Below, in pieces: positions 55,217 through 64,000 of a DNA stretch of 64,000 bases. The notes beneath the pieces were generated by a model. That model searched no databases and was not told the origin of the DNA. It saw only the letters and a list, made by a program, of their open reading frames with translations. Location of the stretch: positions 306,052-370,051 of the forward strand of contig JAPSLO010000006.1 of assembly GCA_031180725.1 (NCBI GenBank), written 5' to 3'. Source of the DNA: Roseomonas sp. (GTDB lineage: Bacteria > Pseudomonadota > Alphaproteobacteria > Acetobacterales > Acetobacteraceae). The stretch's first letter is position 1; the number at the start of each line of letters is the position of its first letter. Position numbers and translations under genes: made by a program.

Positions 55217-56653
55217 ATGGCAGCAACACGAATCATCCACGAGGACGCCGAGATCCAGGTCCTGGCACGGCCTGGGTCCTCTGCCTTTACGCTGGTGACG
55301 TTTGCCGGCCTAACCGACCGGCCCGGAAATGACTTTTTCTGGGGGCGGACAGCCGTCGAGAAGCTCGACCTTGACTGTATCGGCATCGTACCATGGCGCG
55401 AGAACTGGTATCCTGTGGAATCGATGGCCCGCGCTGCCGCTGCCATCGCGGCAGCCGCAAAGCCCCTGCGTATCGGCTATGGATTCAGCATGGGGGGATA
55501 TGGGGTCCTGAAACATGGTCGCCGGCTGGGTCTTACCCATGCCCTGGCATTGTCCCCCCAGGCCACTATTGATCCCACCGAGATCTGCACCAGTATCGGC
55601 TGGCATTTGCACTACCAGCCAGCGCTGCATGCGAAGATGCGAGTGGTGGCGGCGGATCTGGCTCCTTGGGCAGCCGTTCTGGCCGACCCCTGGGATGGCG
55701 ATGACGGGCCGCATATGCAGGCATTGTCCGCATTGCCGGTGCAGCGGGTGGTGGCACCCTTTCTTGGCCACTGGACTCCACATTTCCTGTCCAGGACCGA
55801 TGTGCTGCGTCGGATGCTGGACCTTGTCCTCGCCCAGGATGCCCCCGGGCTACGCCGAGTGCTGCGTGCGCAGCGCCGCAACTCGGCTCTCTGGTCCCGC
55901 CGCCTCGCCGTGGCGGCGCGGGAACGCGGGCATCACGCCCTCGCCGATCGGTTGTGGCAGGATGCCCTGGTGCGCGGCTTCCGGCAGTCCTGGGCTGCCC
56001 GCGACGACGCCTTGGCGGAGTTCGCCCGCTGCCGGCGTCTACGCGCCGCCGGCCGACTGGAGGAGGCGGCACAGGCACTTGAGCGAGGCCTTCTTCGCAT
56101 TCCCCGGGACGATGTGGACTTCCTGCTGCAGGCGGCCGGCGTCCTGATGACGCAGAGGGAGCCAGAGGCGGCCATCTCGCTCTATGAGGCGGCCGTGGCG
56201 CTCAAGGAGGACAGTGTTGCGTTACATGGGCTGAGCCACGCTCTGACGACGGCCGGCCGTGGCGAGGAGGCGCTGGACCCTGCCCGGCGCGCCGTGGCGG
56301 CCGCACCGCCGGGGAATGCGGCGGCCCTGGCTTGGCTGGGCCAGTTGTTGGCACATCTGGGGCGGCCGGCGGAGGCCATTCCGGCTCTGCGAGCGGCCCT
56401 GGAGCGCGATGCCACTCTGGCGGCTACCCATCGCACCCTGATCCACGCCCTGGTGGCGAACGGCCAGCCCGACGAGGCTCGAGTTTGGCTAAAAATCGCG
56501 CGCATGGCCTGCCCTGGCGAGCCGCTGCTGGAGGAGCTTGCCCAGAGGCTTCGATCGCCGGCCGTGGTGGTTGCTGCGTTGAGGCCAGCAGCGCGCCGAT
56601 CCTGGGTGCGCATACTGATGCGCTGGCGATCCTGGCGCCGCTCGCAGGCTTGA
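55217..56653 (+). CDS. Alpha/beta-hydrolase-like domain fused to TPR repeats
   Basis: 478 residues from the ATG at 55217. Residues 1-230 look like an alpha/beta-hydrolase: a central strand, then RIGYGFSMGGYGVLKHG with nucleophile Ser91 in G-x-S-x-G, and a late HWTPHFL His. Residues about 300-460 hold several TPR-like helical pairs (AAGRLEEAAQALERGLLRIP, PEAAISLYEAAVALKEDSV, GRPAEAIPALRAALERDATL). The tail is Arg/Trp-rich (RRSWVRILMRW). Similar chains occur near polysaccharide genes; the role is unknown. A clear terminator follows. Confidence 0.75.
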   Translation: MAATRIIHEDAEIQVLARPGSSAFTLVTFAGLTDRPGNDFFWGRTAVEKLDLDCIGIVPWRENWYPVESMARAAAAIAAAAKPLRIGYGFSMGGYGVLKHGRRLGLTHALALSPQATIDPTEICTSIGWHLHYQPALHAKMRVVAADLAPWAAVLADPWDGDDGPHMQALSALPVQRVVAPFLGHWTPHFLSRTDVLRRMLDLVLAQDAPGLRRVLRAQRRNSALWSRRLAVAARERGHHALADRLWQDALVRGFRQSWAARDDALAEFARCRRLRAAGRLEEAAQALERGLLRIPRDDVDFLLQAAGVLMTQREPEAAISLYEAAVALKEDSVALHGLSHALTTAGRGEEALDPARRAVAAAPPGNAAALAWLGQLLAHLGRPAEAIPALRAALERDATLAATHRTLIHALVANGQPDEARVWLKIARMACPGEPLLEELAQRLRSPAVVVAALRPAARRSWVRILMRWRSWRRSQA

Positions 56654-56671
56654 AGCGCCGCGAAATGCCAA

Positions 56672-56703
56672 GGGCCGGCGGATTGTTCCGCCGGCCCTTT
56701 TTT
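56672..56703 (+). terminator. Rho-independent terminator
   Basis: Perfect 10-base stem GGGCCGGCGG / CCGCCGGCCC with loop ATTGTT and six T residues, directly after the hydrolase-TPR gene. It also separates it from convergent hppA, whose stop is at 56723. Confidence 0.9.
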
Positions 56704-56722
56704 CGACCCTGTCTGCGCTGCT

Positions 56723-58858
56723 TCAGCTATGGGCCAGAATGGCCAGCAGCAGCAGGGCAACGATGTTGGTTATCTTAATCATCGGGTTCACGGCGGGGCC
56801 GGCAGTGTCCTTGTAGGGATCGCCCACCGTGTCGCCGGTGACAGCCGCCTTGTGGGCATCGCTGCCCTTGCCGCCGTAATGGCCTTCTTCGATGTATTTC
56901 TTGGCGTTGTCCCAGGCGCCGCCGCCGGTGGTCATGCTGACCGCGACGAAGAAGCCGGTGACGATAACGCCGAGCAGCATTGCGCCCAGCGCCGAGAAGG
57001 CCGCCGCCTTGCCGCCGATCAGCAGGATCACCAGGAAGACGACAATCGGGCTGAGCACCGGCAGCAGCGAGGGGATGATCATTTCCCTGATCGCCGCCCG
57101 TGTCAGCATGTCCACCGCGCGGCCGTAATCCGGCTTGTCGGTGCCCTGCATGATGCCTGGCTTCTCGCGGAACTGCCGGCGCACCTCCTCCACCACGGCG
57201 AAGGCCGCGCGGCCCACCGCCGTCATGGACATGCCGCCGAACAGATAGGGCAGCAGCCCGCCGAACAGCAGTCCGACCACCACATAGGGGTTGGACAGGC
57301 TGAAGGTCAGCTCCCCGATGCCAGCAAAGTAAGGATAGGCCGATGGGTTGGCGATGAAGTAGCTGAGGTCCTGCGTATAGGCCGCGAAGAGCACCAGCGC
57401 GCCGAGGCCAGCCGAGCCGATCGCATAACCCTTTGTCACCGCCTTCGTGGTGTTGCCCACCGCGTCCAGCGCATCGGTGCTGACGCGCACTTCCTTCGGC
57501 AGGCCAGCCATTTCCGCGATGCCGCCGGCATTGTCGGTGACCGGGCCAAAGGCATCCAGCGCCACCACCATGCCGGCCAACGCCAGCATTGTCGTCGTCG
57601 CGATGGCGATGCCGTAGAGGCCGGCCAGCCCGTAGGAGGCCAGCACGCCCGCGATGATGATGAGTGCCGGCAGCGCCGTGGATTCCATGGAGACGGCCAG
57701 ACCGCGGATCACATTGGTGCCGTGGCCGGTCTGGCTAGCCTCCGCGATCGCCTGCACCGGGCGGAACTGCGTGCCGGTGTAGTATTCCGTCACCACGATG
57801 ATCGCCGCCGTCACCGCCAGCCCGACCGCGCCGCAGAGGAACAGGCTGAAGGCGCCGAAAGTCTGGCCGCCCGCCGTCACCTGCCCGGTGCCGAATGTAA
57901 TGTAGGAGAGCGGAAGCAGCAGCACCAGCGAGAGCGCGCCGGTGACCACGAAGCCACGATACATCGCGCCCATGATGGAATTGCTGGCCGGCAGCTTCAC
58001 GAAATAGGTGCCCGCGATGGAGGTGACGACACAGACTGCGCCGATGGCCAGCGGGAACAGCATGGCCGCGACGCGCATCTCCTCGGAGAAGCTGATGGCC
58101 GCCAGCACCATCGTGGCCACCATCGTCACCGCATAGGTCTCGAACAGGTCGGCCGCCATGCCGGCGCAATCGCCAACATTGTCGCCCACATTGTCAGCGA
58201 TGGTGGCGGGGTTACGGGGGTCGTCCTCCGGGATCCCGGCCTCGACCTTGCCGACCATGTCGCCGCCAACATCCGCACCCTTGGTGAAGATGCCGCCGCC
58301 CAGGCGGGCGAAGATGGAGATCAGGCTGGCGCCGAAGCCCAGCGCCACCAGCGCATCGATCACCACGCGGCTGTTCGGGGCCATGCCGCCGATCGGCACC
58401 AGGATGAGGAAGTAGACCGCCACCCCCAGCAGCGCGAGGCCCGCCACCAGCATGCCCGTGATGGCGCCGGACTTGAACGCCACGTCCAGCCCCGCAGCCA
58501 GGCTTTGCGTCGCCGCCTGGGCGGTGCGGACATTGGCGCGGACCGAGACGTTCATGCCGATGAAGCCCGCGGCGCCCGACAGGACGGCGCCCACCAGGAA
58601 GCCGATCGCGACCGCGAAGGCATGCCCGCCGAAGCCGAAGGCGGCCAGGATCAACACGAAGAGCACCACGCCCACGATGCCGATGGTGGTGTACTGGCGC
58701 CGTAGATAGGCGCTGGCGCCTTCCTGGATGGCGCGGGAAATTTCCTGCATGCGCGTGGATCCGGCGTCGCGCGCCAGGATGTCCTTCGCGGTCATCACGC
58801 CGTAGGCGATGGACAGCGCCCCGAGCACGATGATCAGCAACACGGCCAGAGTCATCAA
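56723..58858 (-). CDS. hppA: Membrane-bound proton-translocating pyrophosphatase
   Basis: 711 residues with about sixteen membrane spans. It couples hydrolysis of pyrophosphate to ion pumping across the membrane. The substrate site is [20 protein letters not shown] and [22 protein letters not shown]. The marker [19 protein letters not shown] carries Lys where K+-dependent enzymes have Ala, so this is the K+-independent, H+-pumping type. The first two codons are both ATG. ppa lies upstream on the same strand. Confidence 0.96.
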   Translation of the reverse strand: MMTLAVLLIIVLGALSIAYGVMTAKDILARDAGSTRMQEISRAIQEGASAYLRRQYTTIGIVGVVLFVLILAAFGFGGHAFAVAIGFLVGAVLSGAAGFIGMNVSVRANVRTAQAATQSLAAGLDVAFKSGAITGMLVAGLALLGVAVYFLILVPIGGMAPNSRVVIDALVALGFGASLISIFARLGGGIFTKGADVGGDMVGKVEAGIPEDDPRNPATIADNVGDNVGDCAGMAADLFETYAVTMVATMVLAAISFSEEMRVAAMLFPLAIGAVCVVTSIAGTYFVKLPASNSIMGAMYRGFVVTGALSLVLLLPLSYITFGTGQVTAGGQTFGAFSLFLCGAVGLAVTAAIIVVTEYYTGTQFRPVQAIAEASQTGHGTNVIRGLAVSMESTALPALIIIAGVLASYGLAGLYGIAIATTTMLALAGMVVALDAFGPVTDNAGGIAEMAGLPKEVRVSTDALDAVGNTTKAVTKGYAIGSAGLGALVLFAAYTQDLSYFIANPSAYPYFAGIGELTFSLSNPYVVVGLLFGGLLPYLFGGMSMTAVGRAAFAVVEEVRRQFREKPGIMQGTDKPDYGRAVDMLTRAAIREMIIPSLLPVLSPIVVFLVILLIGGKAAAFSALGAMLLGVIVTGFFVAVSMTTGGGAWDNAKKYIEEGHYGGKGSDAHKAAVTGDTVGDPYKDTAGPAVNPMIKITNIVALLLLAILAHS

Positions 58859-59096
58859 GACGTCCTACCCCCCTCTCTCGCTTCTGCGGCGCCGCCTGGG
58901 CCTCTGCCGGACGGCGGCCTGCCCTGCGGGCATGGCAACGGCCGGCCCGGTGCGCGGGCCATTACGAAGCTTGCGCGAAGCATGGGGGGCTGGCAACGCC
59001 ATGCATCGGGCGAAGGGGGCAAAATCGTCCCGGCCGCTCAAGGCCGGTGCGGGGCGCCGGCGGCCCGCGGCCGAGGAGCCGTAGCGAGGAGGAGCG

Positions 59097-59639
59097 CTAC
59101 TCCGCCGCCCGAGCCTCGGCCCTGTAGGCCGCCATCGACTTCATGATGATCTCTGCCGCCTCGCTGGCCGGGCCCCAGCCCTTCACCTTCACCCACTTGT
59201 CGGACTCCAGGTCCTTGTAGGTGGCGAAGAAGTGCTCGATCGTGGCGCGGGTGATGCGGGGCAGTTCATCCGCGTCGGTCACGCCCGAATACATCGGGTG
59301 GACCTTGTCATGCGGCACGCAGATCAGCTTCTCGTCGCTGCCGGCCTCGTCTTCCATGTGCAGCACGCCGATCGGACGGGCGCGCAGGACGCAGCCAGGC
59401 ACCACCGGGGCAGGGGTCAGCACCAGCACGTCGGTCGGGTCGCCGTCATCGGCGAGCGTCCCGGGGATGAAGCCATAGGCCGCGGGGTAGGCCATGGGGG
59501 TGAACAGGAAGCGGTCCACCACTACGGCGCCGCTGTCCTTGTCCAGTTCGTACTTCACCTGGCTACCCTGGGGAATCTCCACCACCACATTGATGTCATG
59601 CGGCGGCGCCTTGCCGGTGGGGATCTTGGCGGGATTCAT
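59097..59639 (-). CDS. ppa: Inorganic pyrophosphatase (soluble, family I)
   Basis: 180 residues from the ATG at 59639, the family start (MNPAKIPTGKAPPHDINVVVEIP). Signature DDGDPTDVLVL (about 65-75), plus YPAAYGFIPGT. It hydrolyses cytoplasmic pyrophosphate to drive biosynthesis. A longer form from 59708 is possible but unlikely. It is followed at a distance of 238 bases by hppA on the same strand, so the two pyrophosphatases may be co-regulated. Confidence 0.96.
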   Translation of the reverse strand: MNPAKIPTGKAPPHDINVVVEIPQGSQVKYELDKDSGAVVVDRFLFTPMAYPAAYGFIPGTLADDGDPTDVLVLTPAPVVPGCVLRARPIGVLHMEDEAGSDEKLICVPHDKVHPMYSGVTDADELPRITRATIEHFFATYKDLESDKWVKVKGWGPASEAAEIIMKSMAAYRAEARAAE

Positions 59640-59912
59640 CGCACGGAACCTTGGGATGGTGGCGATCTCGGGCGGCGGCCCTTCCATGCTGGCCACCGCA
59701 CTGCACAATGGACGCGGAGGTAGCAGCCTTCCCCGCCAGGGGCAAACCCGGCCCGGCGCAATCGGCCGCGATCATCGCCGGCGGCCCGGGCAGGCTGCCC
59801 GACCCATGGGCAAGGCAGCGTCCGGCCCTTAGGATGGAAGGAATTGCCACCCTTGGCAGGCCAGGGAGGTCATTGTCATCCTGACTTCCGCTTTACGGAC
59901 GGGGAGAAGAAG

Positions 59913-60959
59913 ATGCGTCGCGCCCTGATCGCTGCAATCGCTTCCATGGCGTTGGCGCTGCCCGCCGCCGCCCAGCAGGTGGGCGGCCGGATGACCCTGC
60001 AGGCCTATGCCGGCATCTTCCGCGACAACTATACCCAGGTGGTGGTGAACCCCTTCACCTCCGCCCGCGGCACCCAGGTGCAGTACCATGATGGCGGCAC
60101 CAGCGCGCAGATGCTGGGCACGCTGCGGGCCCAGAAGGCCGATCCGCAGATCGACGTGACCATCATGGACGTCACTACCGCCGCCATCGCCTGCGCCGAG
60201 GGGCTGGTGGAGCGCATCGACGCGAGCGTGCTACCGGTGATCGGAGAACTGGACCAGATGGCACGCGACTCCGGCGGCGCCTGCGGTCCGGCCGTCACCT
60301 ATGACCACCTCGTGATGATCTACGACACGCGCAGCGTCACCCCGGCCCCCACCCGCTGGGAGGCGATGTGGGATCCGGCGCAGCGGGGCCGCGTGGCGCT
60401 TTCCGCGCCGCCCAACATCCAGGGCCTGGCGCTGACGGCCATCCTGGCCCATGCGGCTTCCGGCAACTGGCGCAATGTCGGCGCCGCCATGCCGCGCCTG
60501 CGCGAACTGGCGCCCAATGTGCAGACCTTCGACCCCAACCCGGACGGCTACACGCTGATCCTGAATGACCAGGTCCGCTTCGCCACCGGCTGGAATGCCC
60601 GCGCGCAGCTCTATCGCGACCAGTCCCAAGGCCGCATCGGCGTGGTGCTGCCGGAGGAGGGGACGGCTTTCCAGGTCAACACCATCAACCTGGTGGCCGG
60701 GTCCAAGAACCGGCAGCAGGCGCTGGCCTTCATGGCCCATGCGCTGTCGGCCGAAGCCCAGAAGGCCTTCACCGAGCGCATGTACTACGGCCCCACCAAC
60801 CCACGCGCCCAGGTCTCGGCCGAGGCGATGGGCCGCACCGCGCTGGCGCCGGAGTTCCGCAACCGCGTCATCCCGCTCGACTGGAACGAGATGGTGCGTC
60901 TGCGCGACAACTGGAACCAGCGCTGGCGGCGCGAGGTGATCGCGGCGTCCGGCCGTTGA
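59913..60959 (+). CDS. ABC transporter substrate-binding protein (PotD/family 1 type)
   Basis: 348 residues from the ATG at 59913 with GAGAAGAAG upstream. It has a signal peptide (ALIAAIASMALALPAAAQQ). The rest is a type-2 periplasmic fold: QYHDGGTSAQMLGTLRAQKA, VTYDHLVMIYDTRSV, MWDPAQRGRVALS. The polyamine-site Asp/Trp pattern is not clear, so ligand could be polyamine, iron or another organic cation. First gene of a four-gene ABC importer. Confidence 0.9.
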   Translation: MRRALIAAIASMALALPAAAQQVGGRMTLQAYAGIFRDNYTQVVVNPFTSARGTQVQYHDGGTSAQMLGTLRAQKADPQIDVTIMDVTTAAIACAEGLVERIDASVLPVIGELDQMARDSGGACGPAVTYDHLVMIYDTRSVTPAPTRWEAMWDPAQRGRVALSAPPNIQGLALTAILAHAASGNWRNVGAAMPRLRELAPNVQTFDPNPDGYTLILNDQVRFATGWNARAQLYRDQSQGRIGVVLPEEGTAFQVNTINLVAGSKNRQQALAFMAHALSAEAQKAFTERMYYGPTNPRAQVSAEAMGRTALAPEFRNRVIPLDWNEMVRLRDNWNQRWRREVIAASGR

Positions 60960-61008
60960 TGTATGTGGTCCCGGCCTCGGGCGCGGGCCGCCTGCGCCTG
61001 AAACGCAC

Positions 61009-62052
61009 ATGACCCACCTCGTCCTGGACAGGCTGACGCGGCGCTTCCCCGGCGCCGCCCAGGCCGCTGTCGCCGGCATCTCGCTGGAATTGCCCAAGGG
61101 CGCGCTGCTGGCCCTGCTCGGCCCTTCGGGCTGCGGCAAGACCACGACGCTGCGCATGATCGCCGGGCTGGAAAAGCCGGATGAAGGCCGGGTGCTGGTG
61201 GCCGGCCGCGACGTTACCGCGCTGCCGCCGCACCGGCGCAACATGGGCGTGGTGTTCCAGTCCTATGCCCTGTTCCCGCATATGAGCGCGGCGGGCAACG
61301 TCGCCTTCGGGCTGGAGATGCGCGGCGTGGCGCGGGCCGAGCGGGCAGAGCGCGTGCGCCAGGCACTTGCCCTGGTGGGGCTGGAGGAGTTGGCCGCCCG
61401 CCGGCCGCGCCAGCTTTCCGGCGGCCAGCAGCAGCGCGTGGCGCTTGCAAGGGCGCTGGCCATCCAGCCCGACCTGCTGCTGCTGGATGAGCCGCTTTCC
61501 GCGCTGGACGCCAAGCTGCGCGAGGGGGTGCGCGACGAGATCCGCGCCCTTCAGCAGCGCGTCGGCGCCACCACCGTCTTCGTCACCCATGACCAGACCG
61601 AGGCGTTGGCGATGGCCGATCTGGTGGCGGTGATGAACCAGGGCCGCGTGGAACAGCTCGCCTCCCCGGAGGAGGTGTTCGAGCGGCCCGCGACGCGCTT
61701 CGTCGCCACCTTCGTCGGCCGCGCTGCGCGGCTTTCGGGCCAGGTCGAAGCCCCCGGCACCATCCGCTGCGGCGAGGCACTTCTGCGCGCCGCCGAGACG
61801 CCGGCCACCGGAGCGGTGGAGATCTTCATCCGTCCGCATCATGTCCGCCCGGTCGCGGCAGCCGAGAACCTGCTGCCAGCCCGCGTGCTGCGCAGGACCT
61901 ACACCGGCGAGGTCGTCTCCCTGGAATGCGAAACTCCGGCCGGCCGACTGCTGGCGGAACTGCCGGGCGGTGTGCCGGAGGCCCGCGCCACGGCGGGGGA
62001 TACGCTCAGCCTCGGCTTTGCCGCGGCCGATCTGCGGGTGTTCCCGGCGTGA
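61009..62052 (+). CDS. ABC transporter ATP-binding protein (PotA-like)
   Basis: 347 residues. Walker A GPSGCGKTTTL (about 43), Q-loop FQSYALFPHMSAAGN, signature LSGGQQQRVALARALAIQ, Walker B LLLLDEPLSALDAKL and switch FVTHDQTEALAMAD. The C-terminal TOBE part (FIRPHHVRPV) is typical of polyamine/spermidine importers. Stop overlaps the GTG start of the next gene. Confidence 0.94.
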   Translation: MTHLVLDRLTRRFPGAAQAAVAGISLELPKGALLALLGPSGCGKTTTLRMIAGLEKPDEGRVLVAGRDVTALPPHRRNMGVVFQSYALFPHMSAAGNVAFGLEMRGVARAERAERVRQALALVGLEELAARRPRQLSGGQQQRVALARALAIQPDLLLLDEPLSALDAKLREGVRDEIRALQQRVGATTVFVTHDQTEALAMADLVAVMNQGRVEQLASPEEVFERPATRFVATFVGRAARLSGQVEAPGTIRCGEALLRAAETPATGAVEIFIRPHHVRPVAAAENLLPARVLRRTYTGEVVSLECETPAGRLLAELPGGVPEARATAGDTLSLGFAAADLRVFPA

Positions 62053-62876
62053 GCGCCTGGCTGCTGATGCTGCCGGCTGTGCTGCTGATGGCGGCGGGCT
62101 TTCTCTATCCCGTCGCGCTGCTGGCGCGCATCAGCCTGAACCGCACCAACGATATGGGCGCGATGGAGCCCGCCCATTCGCTGGAGACCCTCGGCCGGCT
62201 GGTGGAGGACGAGTTCACCTGGGAGCTGGCCTGGAACACTGCGACGCTCGCGGCCAGCTCGGCCCTGATGGCCACTGCGCTGGCGCTGCCTGTCGCGCTG
62301 CTGATCCGTGGGGCAGCGCCCCGCTGGCGAGGCCTGTTGTCCCTGATGGCGGTGGCGCCGCTGCTGGTCTCCGGCACCGCGCGCATCGTTGGCTGGATGG
62401 CGATCCTGGGCGACCGCGGCCTGATCAATGCCGTGCTGGCCGGCTTGGGCTTGGCGGAGGAGCCGCTGCGCCTGATCAACAACTGGACCGGCGTGCGCAT
62501 CGGCCTTGTGGAAAGCCTGATGCCCTATGCCTGCCTGGTGCTGATCGCCGGGCTTGGCCGCCTGGATGCACGGCTGGAGGAAGCGGCGGCGACGCTGGGA
62601 GCCACGCGCTTCCGCACCTTCCTGCGGGTGACATTGCCACTGGCCGCGCCGGCGCTGCTGGCGGCTTTCCTGCTGACCTTCGTGCTGGGCGTCTCGGCCT
62701 TCGTCACGCCACGGCTGATGGGCGGCGGGCGCGTTTTCGTGGTGGCGACCGAGATCTTCGACCTGGCGCTGGAAACGGTGGACTGGCCGGCCGCAGCGGC
62801 GATGGCGATGCTACTGCTGGGCGCCCTGGCGGCGGCCATGCTGCTGCGTGGCCTGCTGGGACGGCGGGCGGCATGA
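62049..62876 (+). CDS. ABC transporter permease (PotB-like)
   Basis: 275 residues from a GTG overlapping the ATPase stop (GTGA). About six spans beginning WLLMLPAVLLMAAGFLYPVA. The EAA loop is ARLEEAAATLGATRFRTFLRVTLP (as DARLEEAAATLGATRFRTFL), which contacts the ATPase. Its stop overlaps the second permease (ATGA), so translation is coupled. Confidence 0.93.
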   Translation: MSAWLLMLPAVLLMAAGFLYPVALLARISLNRTNDMGAMEPAHSLETLGRLVEDEFTWELAWNTATLAASSALMATALALPVALLIRGAAPRWRGLLSLMAVAPLLVSGTARIVGWMAILGDRGLINAVLAGLGLAEEPLRLINNWTGVRIGLVESLMPYACLVLIAGLGRLDARLEEAAATLGATRFRTFLRVTLPLAAPALLAAFLLTFVLGVSAFVTPRLMGGGRVFVVATEIFDLALETVDWPAAAAMAMLLLGALAAAMLLRGLLGRRAA

Positions 62877-63661
62877 GGCCCGGCATCCTCCTCCGGCTTT
62901 TTGCCGCGCTGGGCTACACGCTGCTGCTCTCGCCGGTGGTGGTGGTGGCGGCGATCTCCTTTTCCGCCGGCGATTTCCTCACCTTCCCGCCGCCGGGCTT
63001 CTCGCTGCGTTGGTACCAGCAGCTCTTCTCGAGCGGGGAGCTGATGGCCGCACTGCGCAATTCCGCCGTGCTGGCCGTGGTGGTCGCGGTGGTCGCACTG
63101 CTGGTCGGGGCGCCGGCCTCCTATGCGATCGCGCGGCTGGAGTTCCCCGGGCGGGATGCCCTGGCCGGGCTGTTGGCGGCGCCACTGCTGCTGCCGACGC
63201 TGGTATTGGGGCTGGCGCTGCTGCTGGCGCTGCAGCCGCTGAGGCTGGCGGCGACCTGGCCCGGGCTGGTGCTGGCGCATTCCATGGTGGCGATCCCCTT
63301 CGCCACTCGCATCATGACCACCGCTTTCACCGCGGTGCCGCGGGATCTGGAGGAGGCCGCCTGGACGCTGGGTGCTACGCCCCTGCGCGCCGCGCTGCGC
63401 GTCACCCTGCCCATCGCCGCCCCCGGCGCGGTGGCGGCCGGCGCGCTGTGCTTCCTGGTCTCATTCGACGAGACGGTGATCAGCCTCTTCCTTGTCGGCC
63501 CGCGCCTGTCCACCCTGCCGGTCGAGATGTTCCGCTATGCCGAGAACCGCACCGACCCCCTGGTGGCGGCGCTGGCCATGGCGCTGATCTTCGTCGCGCT
63601 GGCCGTGGTGCTTCTGGTGGAGCGGCTGGTTGGCTTCCAGCGCGCCCTCGGACGGGAGTGA
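62873..63661 (+). CDS. ABC transporter permease (PotC-like)
   Basis: 262 residues, five or six spans (LGYTLLLSPVVVVAAISFS, VVVAVVALLVGAPASYAIA, LLLPTLVLGLALLLAL). The EAA loop is DLEEAAWTLGATPLRAALRV, and VSFDETVISLFLVGP is typical of PotC. It follows the first permease with a 4-base overlap. Confidence 0.93.
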   Translation: MRPGILLRLFAALGYTLLLSPVVVVAAISFSAGDFLTFPPPGFSLRWYQQLFSSGELMAALRNSAVLAVVVAVVALLVGAPASYAIARLEFPGRDALAGLLAAPLLLPTLVLGLALLLALQPLRLAATWPGLVLAHSMVAIPFATRIMTTAFTAVPRDLEEAAWTLGATPLRAALRVTLPIAAPGAVAAGALCFLVSFDETVISLFLVGPRLSTLPVEMFRYAENRTDPLVAALAMALIFVALAVVLLVERLVGFQRALGRE

Positions 63662-63666
63662 GAGTG

Positions 63667-64000
63667 ATGCCGAAATACGTTGTCGAGCCCATGCCGGCGC
63701 CGATCAGCGCCGAGGTGGTCGCGCTGCTGGAGAAGACCGAGACGGCAACGGTGGGCCATTGGCGTCATTGGGGGTTCGTGGATCTCAAGATCCAGGGCCT
63801 GCTGCGCCGGCGCGTGGCCGGCACGGCGGTGACGGTCCAAATCCCGGGTCCCGATTCCACCCTGCTGCACCACGCGCTGGGCCTGCTGCGGCCGGGCGAC
63901 ATCCTGGTGGTGGACCGGCTGGGCGATGACCGCCACGCCTGCTGGGGCGGCGGCGTGACGGTGGCGGCCAAGGCGGCCGGCGCCAAGGCCGGCGTGGTGG
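63667..64000 (+). CDS. RraA-family protein (partial, cut by right edge)
   Basis: 111 codons are present from an ATG at 63667 with GGGAGTGAGAG upstream; a GTG at 63664 is adjacent. The sequence HWGFVDLKIQGLLRRRVAGT, LLRPGDILVVDRLGDDRHAC and WGGGVTVAAKAAGAKAGVV fits the RraA-like aldolase/decarboxylase fold. It is placed 5 bases after the importer, so it probably works on the imported compound. The second RraA relative in this window (the other at 3233). Confidence 0.85.
   Translation, partial: MPKYVVEPMPAPISAEVVALLEKTETATVGHWRHWGFVDLKIQGLLRRRVAGTAVTVQIPGPDSTLLHHALGLLRPGDILVVDRLGDDRHACWGGGVTVAAKAAGAKAGVV

Noticed and set aside
56729..58705. 658-codon open frame antisense to hppA
   Set aside because: Shadow of hppA codons; Asp/His/Arg-rich with no domain.

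Overview
This is a GC-rich (about 70%) chromosomal window from an alphaproteobacterium, most likely a member of the Acetobacteraceae close to Roseomonas. The inference rests on the base composition, the gene orders carA / yqeY-dnaG-rpoD and xseB-ispA-dxs-tlyA, a DinB with an N-terminal zinc ribbon, and four separate Bug/TctC-type periplasmic binding proteins without TctA/TctB membrane partners. No plasmid, phage, IS transposase or CRISPR array was seen. One tRNA gene, tRNA-Glu(UUC), lies at 4973-5048 on the minus strand.

Layout. 1-4.0 kb: a catabolic cluster. An IclR regulator is divergent from an amidohydrolase and a Bug receptor cut by the window edge, and is followed by cupin, RidA and RraA-family genes. 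4.0-5.05 kb: a gene-poor stretch with a truncated SRAP/YedK-type gene directly 3' of tRNA-Glu. 5.2-19.1 kb: a Bug receptor, a small unknown gene, an M19 dipeptidase, aroC, fabI, pdxH, an APH/P-loop kinase fusion, a universal stress protein, acetyltransferase, pirin, alpha/beta hydrolase, quinone-type oxidoreductase, a Bug receptor with an enol-lactonase-like hydrolase, and a glycine-zipper lipoprotein. 19.4-22.9 kb: a methionine importer, metN-metI-metQ-metQ. 23-30.5 kb: a hexapeptide acetyltransferase next to the decayed tail of an ABC ATPase, a hydroxyisobutyrate dehydrogenase, dinB, a ROK kinase, tusA-like, a deacetylase-like gene, a DUF1127-like small gene, LysR and another Bug receptor. 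30.6-37.7 kb: xseB-ispA-dxs, an enolase-superfamily gene, tlyA, an M20 hydrolase and an SDR. 37.7-47.2 kb (minus strand): carA, SDR, two LysE exporters, three tiny membrane proteins, carB, greA and ilvA. 47.3-53.4 kb: yqeY, a reversed CDF transporter, dnaG, rpoD and a GNAT gene. 53.6-56.7 kb: an accessory patch with a GH16-type glycanase, a 64-residue protein and a hydrolase-TPR protein. 56.7-59.6 kb: hppA and ppa, the membrane and soluble pyrophosphatases. 59.9-64 kb: a polyamine-type ABC importer and an RraA-like gene running off the right edge.

How the parts work together. Housekeeping blocks cover isoprenoid precursors (ispA, dxs), pyrimidine and arginine precursor supply (carA, carB), the shikimate end step (aroC), fatty acid elongation (fabI), vitamin B6 (pdxH), replication and transcription (dnaG, rpoD, greA) and pyrophosphate removal (hppA, ppa). 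Between them sit uptake and catabolic modules (Bug receptors, Met and Pot-type ABC importers, hydrolases, dehydrogenases), a pattern typical of soil or water bacteria using diverse organic acids.

The most interesting signals are: CarA carrying an in-frame N-terminal helix-turn-helix with two matching palindromes just upstream of its start; the foreign block between carA and carB, ending in three overlapping 3-TM mini-proteins; and the GH16-type protein with a duplicated C-terminal module.
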